NCBI GenBank assembly: GCA_051531935.1
Contig: JAOPTR010000024.1
Coordinates: forward strand, 31,615-95,614
Direction: 5' to 3'
DNA from: OCS116 sp051531935
Lineage (GTDB): Bacteria > Pseudomonadota > Alphaproteobacteria > Rhizobiales > OSC116
DNA length: 64,000 bases
Shown here one piece after another: positions 24,129 through 31,720 of the stretch (its first letter is position 1; each line of letters starts with the position of its first letter). The notes beneath the pieces were generated by a model that saw nothing but the letters and a program-made list of their open reading frames with translations, searched no databases and was not told the DNA's origin. A program made the translations under genes and the position numbers.

Positions 24129-25106
24129 CTATGTGCGCCCAATAATCTGAGTGAATTTTTCAAGGCTAATGTTGGACCCGCAAGCAATTATGCTCACTTT
24201 TTTGCCTTCGCATTCTTGCCTTAAAGGTCCAATTATTGCCGCAAGCGAAGCCGAGCACGCAGGCTCCGCGATTAGCTTAAGATTATCAAACAATATTTGC
24301 ATAGAATTACGCATTTCGTCATCAGTTATGCGCACAATTTCATCAACATTCTCATGGGTAACCGCAAACGAGTAAGGCAACGTATAAGGCGAGCCCAAGC
24401 TGTCGGCAATCGTATTCACGCTTTCAATCGTTTCAAGTTCACCAGATTTAAAACTCCGATACATCGTGTCCGCACCCATAGGTTCGACACCAAATACTTT
24501 GGCATTTGGAAGCATTTGCTTAATAGCGGCCGACATCCCACTAATCAGCCCCCCACCACCCACAGGGATAACAAATATGTCGCTGTCGGGGCGGTCAGTT
24601 GCATATTCATAGCCACATGTTGCAGCGCCTAAAGTCATATGCGCGCCTTCAAACGGGTGCAATATTGCCTTGCCTTCGTTCTTCGCAGCTTTTTGCATTT
24701 CTTCAAATGCAGATGTTATATTCTCGACCAATATCACTTCAGCCCCAAACGATCGACAACCCTCAACCCTCACAGGGTCAACCGTTTTAGGAATGTAAAT
24801 TTGTGCCTGCACATTGGCTGCGCGCGCCGCCCAAGAAACCGCAAGCGCATGGTTGCCACCACTAGCAGCAACAATGCCTCTTTCTTTTTCAGCTTTGGAT
24901 AAAAGGTTAATACCAAGCAATGCCCCGCGAGATTTAAAAGAACCCGCCTGTTGAAATAATTCCAATTTTATAGATACGTGGCTATTTGCGGGCAAAATAT
25001 CTCTAAACCGATCAGAATTCAAATCGGCACAAGGTGTGCGCACTAAATGAGCTTTCAAATCTTGTGCGGCTTGTTTTATTTCAGTAAGGCTTGGTGAATT
25101 AGACAA
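24129..25106 (-). CDS. threonine/serine dehydratase-type PLP enzyme
   Basis: Fold-type II pyridoxal-phosphate enzyme of 325 residues. The cofactor Lys is in QQAGSFKSRGA (K58), ASGGNHALAVSWAAR binds the substrate carboxylate, VGGGGLISGM is the phosphate loop and IIACGSNISLEKF closes the site. No C-terminal ACT domain is present, so it is the catabolic type without allosteric control by branched-chain amino acids. It could deaminate threonine or serine, or a hydroxy-amino acid such as 3-hydroxyaspartate; sequence does not decide. It lies between the gal promoter and tetR, in the same direction as both. Confidence 0.87.
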   Translation of the reverse strand: MSNSPSLTEIKQAAQDLKAHLVRTPCADLNSDRFRDILPANSHVSIKLELFQQAGSFKSRGALLGINLLSKAEKERGIVAASGGNHALAVSWAARAANVQAQIYIPKTVDPVRVEGCRSFGAEVILVENITSAFEEMQKAAKNEGKAILHPFEGAHMTLGAATCGYEYATDRPDSDIFVIPVGGGGLISGMSAAIKQMLPNAKVFGVEPMGADTMYRSFKSGELETIESVNTIADSLGSPYTLPYSFAVTHENVDEIVRITDDEMRNSMQILFDNLKLIAEPACSASLAAIIGPLRQECEGKKVSIIACGSNISLEKFTQIIGRT

Positions 25107-25202
25107 TTTTTATTCCCTTTAAATTTCAGTAATCTCAATGCTAATAGCGACACTATTTTCAATATTTCAGTAAATATATTCAGTTCAAATTGTTAGCGGT
25201 TG

Positions 25203-25787
25203 TTAGAAAATAATGCCATAAACAAGTTCTCTAAATTGGTCTTTGGCTATTTCCTTAGAATATTGCTTTCCTATAATTATTTTAAGTGAAATATTCTCAA
25301 GCATTGAGAGAATCACAACCGCTGTTGCTTCTGGCGATAATGCCAATTTTATTCGCCCGTCGGTAACTGCTCTTTTAATGGCTTTCAATAAATACTGCTC
25401 GTTTTTTTCAAAATCTACCAATTCTAAAGTACTTTTGTCATGAAGTGCTTCAGCTAATATATCTATATATATTAGATAGTTGCTCCGTATTGATAATATG
25501 TCCAAATACTCGTTGCCAATTTCAGCCAATGTTTCCTTAAAATATTTTGTATTGTTTAATAATTCAAATGCTTCTTTTAGTTCCTGACTATTCTTGCCAA
25601 CAAATGCCTGAATCAACGCTTTTTTATTATCAAAATATCGGTAAATATTGCCCAAGCTCATGCCTGCCTGTTTGGCAATGTCGCGCATAGTGGTTTTAGA
25701 TAAACCAATTTCCGTAAAACAAATATCCGCAGCTTGCAAAATTCGCTCTTGCTGCTTTTCTATTAGCAATATTGGTTTTTCGGTCAT
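25203..25787 (-). CDS. TetR family transcriptional regulator
   Basis: Repressor of 194 residues. The helix-turn-helix is near 12-60: ERILQAADICFTEIGLSKTT, then DIAKQAGMSLGNIYRYFDNK. The C-terminal ligand domain is all-helical and not assignable to a class. It faces a small membrane-protein gene across a 107-base region with two identical-pattern operators, so it very probably represses itself and that unit. Confidence 0.9.
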   Translation of the reverse strand: MTEKPILLIEKQQERILQAADICFTEIGLSKTTMRDIAKQAGMSLGNIYRYFDNKKALIQAFVGKNSQELKEAFELLNNTKYFKETLAEIGNEYLDILSIRSNYLIYIDILAEALHDKSTLELVDFEKNEQYLLKAIKRAVTDGRIKLALSPEATAVVILSMLENISLKIIIGKQYSKEIAKDQFRELVYGIIF

Positions 25788-25803
25788 CTTTTATTCCATT
25801 AAG

Positions 25804-25873
25804 TGAACGCTTGTTCATTTTATATTGACATTCCATAAGCGTGTCAATATATGTTTAAATGAACAATTGTTCA
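25804..25873. promoter_or_regulatory. mirror-image divergent promoters with paired TetR operators
   Basis: Two operators of the form TGAAC-4-GTTCA lie at 25804-25817 and 25860-25873; the second is part of an 18-bp perfect palindrome (25858-25875). Between them ATATTGACA (25822-25830) and TGTCAATAT (25842-25850) form an inverted repeat giving TTGACA -35 boxes in both directions. Matching -10 boxes, each after 17 bases, are TATATG (25848-25853, rightward) and TATAAA (plus 25819-25824, leftward). Each operator falls at the expected transcription start, which fits strict repression both ways. Confidence 0.75.
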
Positions 25874-25894
25874 TTCGTGGAGTCAGGAGTGAAA

Positions 25895-26077
25895 ATGGAA
25901 AAACAAAAATATTGGTATTTAGGTTTTTTGGGTTTTATTGGGTTCTATTTCATACCCCATATGGCCAATGTCATTTTAAACGCAGAAGGATCTTATTGGG
26001 ATTTAACACATGCATTGTGGTTTCTTTGGTTTTTAGATTTTTTGCCTGTAAAAAAACACTCAACCGAATCCACCTAA
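25895..26077 (+). CDS. small membrane protein, unknown
   Basis: Sixty residues, not recognised. Two hydrophobic stretches (YLGFLGFIGFYFIPHMANVI near 7-26 and ALWFLWFLDFLPV near 40-52) are joined by a short loop, with a basic, polar C-terminus. AGGAG lies six bases before the ATG at 25895; the frame opens earlier, but within the TetR operator. It is the first gene under the divergent TetR-controlled promoter, so it is probably expressed together with the peptidase gene after it. Confidence 0.6.
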   Translation: MEKQKYWYLGFLGFIGFYFIPHMANVILNAEGSYWDLTHALWFLWFLDFLPVKKHSTEST

Positions 26078-26108
26078 ATAAAAACCACCTAATGAACGAT
26101 GACAATAA

Positions 26109-26855
26109 ATGACACATAAAACAAAAAAATGGCTAAAAATAATCAGCTCAATAATTGCCATTATGGCTATCATTCTATTCTTAAGCTTTAAAACAGACCG
26201 TGGTGTAGAGGGCTTGAATAATTATAAAACCGAACATTTCTCTATCTATTATGCAACGCTTAAACAATCGACACTACTCGATATGGAAAAGGCACTAGAA
26301 AAAAATTACAACAAAAGCAATGCATTCTTCAACATCCAAAACCCAAAAACAATAAATGTCGTTATTTATAACGATGTAAATGAGTTCCAAAAGAAAGCCT
26401 ATGGCCTATTCATATCATTCATATTGCAAGATTGGGCAGTAGGAGCCGCCATTCAAGATGCGCTTTATATGACATCGCCCGAAAATCCCGACAAAACACA
26501 CGATTATATGGCCATGCTAGAAGTTTTGGTTCATGAATATACCCACGTACAAGTTTGGCGGGTGAAAGAATTCCCAGATATTTGGTTAGATGAAGGATTA
26601 GCTGTATATTTCGCAGATCAAAAATCAAATATTTCAACAGCAATGCCAACCTTTGTGCAAATGCAATTGCAAGGTCTAAACGATTTTGTAAATGCCGAAG
26701 GCTACACATTCGGCTATTATTATATTGAATTCTTGCTCGCTAACTATAAACCACAACAAATCATCAAACTGTTAAAAACAAATGACTACCAAGTTTCTCT
26801 GGGCGCCAATAAACGTGAGATATATAACAAATGGAAAGAGGAGTTAGAACGATAA
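26109..26855 (+). CDS. membrane-anchored gluzincin metallopeptidase (peptidase MA-like)
   Basis: Protein of 248 residues with a cytoplasmic basic start and one membrane helix (about 10-29), leaving the rest outside the membrane. The zinc motif is HEYTH (starting near residue 142) and the third ligand is probably the Glu of WLDEGLAVYF some 24 residues later, a gluzincin/peptidase MA arrangement. It lies 31 bases after the small membrane protein and one base before the next gene, so all three are likely one TetR-controlled unit. Substrate unknown. Confidence 0.78.
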   Translation: MTHKTKKWLKIISSIIAIMAIILFLSFKTDRGVEGLNNYKTEHFSIYYATLKQSTLLDMEKALEKNYNKSNAFFNIQNPKTINVVIYNDVNEFQKKAYGLFISFILQDWAVGAAIQDALYMTSPENPDKTHDYMAMLEVLVHEYTHVQVWRVKEFPDIWLDEGLAVYFADQKSNISTAMPTFVQMQLQGLNDFVNAEGYTFGYYYIEFLLANYKPQQIIKLLKTNDYQVSLGANKREIYNKWKEELER

Positions 26856-26856
26856 A

Positions 26857-27222
26857 ATGAAATTTTTAATTTACATCCTAACGGCAGAAAAAATAATCCA
26901 ACATTTGCTTTTGGCAGTGTTTTTCATCGTTTATATTCCAGAGGTCGGAACTCCCGATATTGGCGATAAATTTGTAATTAATGATGGTATAATGGCATTT
27001 TTAAATCTGTTATATGTGGCATTTTTTGCAATTGGCTTATGGGCAATTATAAAACAAAAACGTTGGGGCAGCAGGTTAGTTATGGCCCTTGCATTGTTAG
27101 ATATTATCCTAGAATTCACTTTTCATGGCTTTGGTTTCATCACAGTGTCGGTAATTGTGTCCATTTTTCTATCAACCTTTTTGGTATTCCATCTTAAAAA
27201 CAAAAACCGCGCCATCAATTAA
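26857..27222 (+). CDS. small integral membrane protein, unknown
   Basis: Protein of 121 residues with four predicted helices (about 4-28, 44-64, 72-90 and 94-113) and a basic C-terminus. It starts one base after the peptidase stop, so it is coupled to it. I do not recognise the family. The 3' end of the gene overlaps the hairpin that serves as terminator for the opposing aceA gene. Confidence 0.65.
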   Translation: MKFLIYILTAEKIIQHLLLAVFFIVYIPEVGTPDIGDKFVINDGIMAFLNLLYVAFFAIGLWAIIKQKRWGSRLVMALALLDIILEFTFHGFGFITVSVIVSIFLSTFLVFHLKNKNRAIN

Positions 27223-27233
27223 GATAGCGCGGT
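27199..27233 (-). terminator. aceA terminator
   Basis: Stem ACCGCGC (27206-27212) and GCGCGGT (27227-27233). Read on the minus strand it is followed by TTTTTG and more T. It lies 27 bases after the aceA stop and overlaps the end of the convergent membrane-protein gene. Confidence 0.7.
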
Positions 27234-27259
27234 ACACTTATTGTCAGTCTTGATGATTA

Positions 27260-28855
27260 TTAAAACTGGTTCATCGTATTGTCTTTGCCACCAGCTTTAA
27301 GCGCGGCATCACCAGAGAAATACTCTTTATGTGCATCACCAATGTCAGATCCTGACATGTTTTGATGCTTCACACAGGCAATAGATTCTCTAATTTCTTT
27401 ACGTTGAACATTAGCTACATAACCCAACATACCTTGGTCACCAAAATATTCTTTGGCCAGATTATCAGTCGACAACGCGGCTGTATGATAAGTTGGCAGA
27501 GTGATAAGGTGATGGAAAATTCCAGCCTCACGAGCGCTATCAGCTTGGAAGGTGCGAATTTTTTCATCAGCTTCCTCAGCCAATGGCGTGCCGTCATATT
27601 TAACATCCATAAGCGCAGCACGGTCATAAGCAGATACGTCTTTACCTTCATCCTGTAGGGCATCAAAAATTTGCTGGCGGAAGTTAAGCGTCCAGTTAAA
27701 TGAGGGGCTGTTATTGTATACCAGTTTCGCATTAGGCACAGCTTCACGAACCGCAGCCACCATGCCACCAATTTGCGCAATATGAGGCTTTTCAGTTTCA
27801 ATCCAAATCAAGTCAGCACCATTTTGTAATGATGTAATGCTATCAAGCACACAACGCGCTTCACCTGTACCAGCCTTAAACTGAAATAAATTACTAGCAA
27901 GGCGTTTGGGGCGAACCAACTTACCATCTTGCTTAATCATCACGTCACCATTCTTAATGTCATCAAGCGAAACCTCATCACAATCAAGAAACGAATTATA
28001 CTGATCGCCTAAGTCACCTTCTTCTTGTGTAACCGCTATTTGCTTGGTCAAGCCTGCGCCCAAACTATCTGTACGGGCAACAATAATGCCATTATCAATG
28101 CCAAGTTCCAAAAACGCATATCTCACAGCGCGAATTTTCGCCAAAAAATCTTCATGCGGAACCGTCACTTTGCCGTCTTGGTGGCCACATTGTTTTTCAT
28201 CAGAAACTTGGTTTTCAATTTGGATGCAACATGCGCCTGCTTCAATCATTTGTTTTGCCATCAAATAGGTGGCTTCTGCGTTGCCAAATCCTGCATCAAT
28301 GTCAGCAATAATTGGCACAACATGCGTCACATGATTATCAATTTTATTCTGAATATTTTCTTCCAAGGCCTCATTTTTGACTTCGCGAGCTGCATCTAAC
28401 TCATCAAAAAGGCCGCCCAATTCACGGGCATCTGCTTGGCGTAAAAAAGTATATAATTCAGCAATTAATGCCGCAACACTGGTTTTTTCGTGCATAGATT
28501 GGTCAGGTAGTGGGCCAAATTCAGAGCGCAGAGCTGCAACCATCCAGCCAGATAAATAAAGGTAGCGGCGGTCAGTGTTATCTTCAAAATGTTTCTTAAT
28601 TGAAATCATTTTTTGTTGGCCAATAAATCCATGCCAGCAACCTAGTGATTGCGTGTAAAGGCTTGGGTCAGCGTCATAAGCGTCCATGTCAGAGCGCATG
28701 ATATCAGCCGTATATTGAGCAATTTCAATTCCAGTTTTAAATCTGTTCTGAGTGCGCATACGGGTTGCATATTCAGCTTCAATTCCATTCCAAGACGCGC
28801 CATTTTTAGCTTTAACAATATTAAATTCTTGAATAGAGTTTCTATAATTAGACAT
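27260..28855 (-). CDS. aceA: isocitrate lyase
   Basis: Glyoxylate-cycle enzyme of 531 residues, cleaving isocitrate to succinate and glyoxylate, which permits growth on acetate and fatty acids. The catalytic Cys lies in KQCGH (seen as SDEKQCGHQDGKVTVPHEDF) rather than the KKCGH of E. coli; the KQCGH form and length match the Pseudomonas-type branch. WHGFIGQQ, IADIDAGFGNAEATYLM, VYNNSPSFNW and LITLPTYHTAALST are also family segments. AAGGAA precedes the ATG. Malate synthase is not in the window. A divergent RamB-type regulator about 0.5 kb away probably controls it. Confidence 0.95.
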   Translation of the reverse strand: MSNYRNSIQEFNIVKAKNGASWNGIEAEYATRMRTQNRFKTGIEIAQYTADIMRSDMDAYDADPSLYTQSLGCWHGFIGQQKMISIKKHFEDNTDRRYLYLSGWMVAALRSEFGPLPDQSMHEKTSVAALIAELYTFLRQADARELGGLFDELDAAREVKNEALEENIQNKIDNHVTHVVPIIADIDAGFGNAEATYLMAKQMIEAGACCIQIENQVSDEKQCGHQDGKVTVPHEDFLAKIRAVRYAFLELGIDNGIIVARTDSLGAGLTKQIAVTQEEGDLGDQYNSFLDCDEVSLDDIKNGDVMIKQDGKLVRPKRLASNLFQFKAGTGEARCVLDSITSLQNGADLIWIETEKPHIAQIGGMVAAVREAVPNAKLVYNNSPSFNWTLNFRQQIFDALQDEGKDVSAYDRAALMDVKYDGTPLAEEADEKIRTFQADSAREAGIFHHLITLPTYHTAALSTDNLAKEYFGDQGMLGYVANVQRKEIRESIACVKHQNMSGSDIGDAHKEYFSGDAALKAGGKDNTMNQF

Positions 28856-28880
28856 TTTATTTCCTTATTTTCTTCAAATT

Positions 28881-28910
28881 TTTAAAAATGGGCAGCCCAT
28901 AAGCTGCCCA
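28881..28910 (-). terminator. hairpin terminator between the 82-residue gene and aceA
   Basis: Perfect 8-bp stem TGGGCAGC (28889-28896) and GCTGCCCA (28903-28910) with a six-base loop, followed on the minus strand by five T and an AT-rich stretch. It lies between the small gene and aceA, so aceA either has its own promoter in the last few dozen bases or depends on readthrough. Confidence 0.65.
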
Positions 28911-28972
28911 AATTTCGCACCTTTGGGAAAAGATGCGGGGGAGAGGTCGAGGTAAAAGGGAGTAGAAGCGTA

Positions 28973-29221
28973 TTATCTGGCTTTTACATATGTCGCTGCA
29001 TAATAACTTTGACCATCAAATAATTCAGATACAACAGCTTCTTCATCAACAATTTCAAATTTATGCTGCAATACTTTTGAGTTCAAAATATATCCTTCTT
29101 TCGCCAATCTGCGGCGATGGAATTCAAAAATTGTCGCATGCGCAACTGGTGAAATAATGGTCAAGCAATCAGCATTGTCATCAATGCCTTGTAAATTAGG
29201 GGTGGTTGAACTTTCACTCAT
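28973..29221 (-). CDS. hypothetical protein, 82 residues
   Basis: Soluble, acidic protein with no signal peptide or membrane helix, not recognised. Features are a polar N-terminus, LTIISPVAHATIFEFHRRRL in the middle and FDGQSYYAATYVKAR at the end. It sits between aceA and the divergent RamB-type regulator and is transcribed towards aceA, which suggests a role in or control by acetate metabolism. Coding is supported by length, start, and a clean stop before a terminator. Confidence 0.65.
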   Translation of the reverse strand: MSESSTTPNLQGIDDNADCLTIISPVAHATIFEFHRRRLAKEGYILNSKVLQHKFEIVDEEAVVSELFDGQSYYAATYVKAR

Positions 29222-29270
29222 AGCTTTTTCCTTTTGTTGAATTAATTATGTGTCAATTATTGACTTACGC

Positions 29271-29348
29271 TGTAAACAATGCAATCTAATTGGCGTAACG
29301 AGGAGTTATCTTGTAAATTCTTTACTGTAAATAATTTACAATTGTAAA
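29271..29348. promoter_or_regulatory. cluster of TGTAAA boxes with a perfect palindrome
   Basis: TGTAAA occurs at 29271, 29312, 29326 and 29343 on the plus strand, again at 29377 just before the regulator gene. TGTAAAT-A-ATTTACA (29326-29340) is a perfect palindrome. The cluster lies between the divergent small gene and the RamB-type regulator and is a likely binding region for that regulator. Confidence 0.5.
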
Positions 29349-29384
29349 TTGTTGAACACAGTTGGTAATTGGAGATTGTAAAAC

Positions 29385-30764
29385 ATGTCAAAAGAATCAT
29401 TATTCATCGGCAGCAAATTAAAAAAACTGCGTCGTGATAAGAAAATGAATCAAAAAAATTTGGCTCTAGAATTGGGTATCAGTCCAAGTTACCTAAATTT
29501 GATCGAGCGCAATAGGCGCGGCCTAACCGCCAATCTACTGCTAAAACTATCCGACGTACTAGATGTAGAGGTTAGTGAGTTAAATCAAAATACTGATGTG
29601 CAATTGAATCACGATTTAAATGAGTTGCTAGCGCAAGACATGTTTTCAGATTTTGGCATCACAAATCAAGATATAGACGATTTAACCAACGAAAACCCTC
29701 AAATTGGCCGTGCCATGATACGCCTGTTCGACAAATATAAAATGCGTCAAAAGCAAAACCAAAAACTCACCAGTCAATATATCAATAATGGCGGGCAAGA
29801 TACATCAACCGATCAAACAAATTTCGAAAATGACGCATCACCCGAGTATATTGCCGAATTGGTTTCCGACTTCATCCAAGATCAATCAAATTTCTTCCCA
29901 ACCCTAGAGAAAGCCGCAGAACGCGTCCGCCAAGATGTCGATTTAATGGGCGAGGGGCTATTGCATGGGCTAAAAGCCTTTACCATGAACAGCTTCGCAC
30001 TCAGAGTGAAGGTTTCAGATTTACCAAATGATGAAGGTCATATTTTCGATAAGGAAATGGGAATATTAACAATCTCAAGCTTTTCAAATTCACAAAGCCA
30101 AGTTTTCTGTGTCGCCGAGCATACAGGTCTCTACGCCGCCCAACATGAAATTGACGACATTATAGAGGATGCAAATTTCGAAGACGAGCGCATCAATAAT
30201 TATTTAGAACTCGTCCTTGCAAGATATTTCGCTGCCAGTATTCTTATGCCCTATGACCGCTTCTTAGCCCGCGCCAAAGAAACCCGATATGACATTGATC
30301 TATTATGCCACTATTTTGATGTTAGTTTCGAGCAAGTTTGTCACAGATTGACAAGTATGCAAAAACCAGGGTCAAAAGCAGTTCCATTCCATTTTGTGCG
30401 CACCGACATTGCAGGGCATATTTCAAAACGATTCTCGCTTTCAGGCATTAAAATTCCGCGCTACGGCACAGCTTGCCCTCGTTGGAATATTTATGCAGCC
30501 TTTATGCAACCAGGGCGCATAAATGTTCAAATGTCCAAAACCCCCGATGGAGAAACTTATTTCTGTATTGCGCGCACAATTTCAAAAGGCGTCAGACGAT
30601 TCGGTGAGCCATTAAGGCATTTCTCCGTCGGATTAGGCTGCAAAAGTATCCACGCCAAACACATGGTATATTCCGATAGTATCGACTTAAAAGACACCTC
30701 TCAAATCGTGCAAATCGGCGCAACTTGCCCCGTTTGTCAAAGATATGACTGTAAAGAACATTAA
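29385..30764 (+). CDS. XRE-type regulator of the RamB/ScfR short-chain fatty-acyl family
   Basis: Regulator of 459 residues. An XRE helix-turn-helix (about 8-62: LGISPSYLNLIERNRRGLT) is followed by a long middle part with an IrrE/ImmA-like core and a C-terminal domain rich in cysteine and histidine (TACPRWNIYAAF and CPVCQRYDC at the end). This architecture is that of RamB and the alphaproteobacterial regulators that sense acyl-CoA and control acetate, propionate and glyoxylate-cycle genes. Its place opposite aceA supports that role. It may bind the TGTAAA boxes just upstream. Confidence 0.87.
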   Translation: MSKESLFIGSKLKKLRRDKKMNQKNLALELGISPSYLNLIERNRRGLTANLLLKLSDVLDVEVSELNQNTDVQLNHDLNELLAQDMFSDFGITNQDIDDLTNENPQIGRAMIRLFDKYKMRQKQNQKLTSQYINNGGQDTSTDQTNFENDASPEYIAELVSDFIQDQSNFFPTLEKAAERVRQDVDLMGEGLLHGLKAFTMNSFALRVKVSDLPNDEGHIFDKEMGILTISSFSNSQSQVFCVAEHTGLYAAQHEIDDIIEDANFEDERINNYLELVLARYFAASILMPYDRFLARAKETRYDIDLLCHYFDVSFEQVCHRLTSMQKPGSKAVPFHFVRTDIAGHISKRFSLSGIKIPRYGTACPRWNIYAAFMQPGRINVQMSKTPDGETYFCIARTISKGVRRFGEPLRHFSVGLGCKSIHAKHMVYSDSIDLKDTSQIVQIGATCPVCQRYDCKEH

Positions 30765-31033
30765 GGCCATTTTTTCGTTGTAACCATCTATATTGCGTGC
30801 TAAACGATGTCCTCGGATAATTCCAGTGAGTATAGATTTTCCCTGCCTTTCTCAAAGCTATTTACAAGCGTTTGAAATCGCTAAATCCTAAAATCTATTC
30901 CCCAATTTACACATCCGTAAACAATGGCCACATACCCAAATTAAGGCTATTTAATAATTAAGTACAGCAAGATTGCGTTCTGTATAAAAACAGTCTATTT
31001 TGCACGCAACTAAAGAATTTAAGGAGTATGTCG

Positions 31034-31690
31034 ATGAGTGACGTATTTGAAGAAGTAAATGAAGACATCCGTCGCGAAAACATGACCAATCTTTGGAAAA
31101 AGTATGGACCATGGGTTATTGGCGTTTGTGTGCTAATCATCGCAGCCGTCGGTGGTAATCAGTTTTATAAAAATTACCAAATTTCCGAAGCGGTAAGCGC
31201 AAGCAATGCTTACGATGCGTATCTAACTGCCCTCAATGCAGATGGCGCAACAGGCGCTTCTGGCGCTGATGAGCTAGCCACGGTCGAAAATTCAGCTCAC
31301 GCAGGCTATATTTTCCTCAGTAAAATGTCTCAGGCCGATGCCTATGCAAGTGATAAAAACCTCATCGAGGCTGTTAAACTTTATGACATCATTGCTGCCG
31401 ATGTGAATATCGCCCAAAATGATCGCGACATTGCCACTGTTAAATCAGCGTATTTATTAGTAGATAGCGCAAGTTTAGCCGATCTTAAATCGCGTCTTTT
31501 TAATATCAATGTCGTTGAAAATGCGTTCCGTTTTCAAGCACGTGAGCTTATCGGCTTAAGCGCTTATAAACATGAAGCCTATGCCGAAGCGCAAGAGATC
31601 TTCTCTTCGCTTTCCCAAAATGCCCAAACGCCAAATAGCATTCGTGGCCGTGCCGCGAATTTAATATCTTTGTTGGCGTCCAAAATATAA
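31034..31690 (+). CDS. membrane-anchored TPR-like protein (YfgM-like), upstream of der
   Basis: Protein of 218 residues with a short cytoplasmic start (MSDVFEEVNEDIRRENMTNLWKK), one helix (about 24-44) and a helical, TPR-like external part. It resembles YfgM, the ancillary SecYEG and periplasmic chaperone partner in E. coli, which is also encoded near der. AAGGAG lies seven bases before the ATG at 31034; the ATG two codons earlier is too close to it. The 269-base gap to its left holds only its own promoter region as far as I can see. Confidence 0.8.
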   Translation: MSDVFEEVNEDIRRENMTNLWKKYGPWVIGVCVLIIAAVGGNQFYKNYQISEAVSASNAYDAYLTALNADGATGASGADELATVENSAHAGYIFLSKMSQADAYASDKNLIEAVKLYDIIAADVNIAQNDRDIATVKSAYLLVDSASLADLKSRLFNINVVENAFRFQARELIGLSAYKHEAYAEAQEIFSSLSQNAQTPNSIRGRAANLISLLASKI

Positions 31691-31720
31691 GCCAGATGGC
31701 TAAAGACAGAAAGTAATTTA

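Noticed and set aside
30765..31033. tRNA or small RNA in the gap before the YfgM-like gene
   Set aside because: No cloverleaf-like pattern or clear hairpin-plus-T terminator could be seen.
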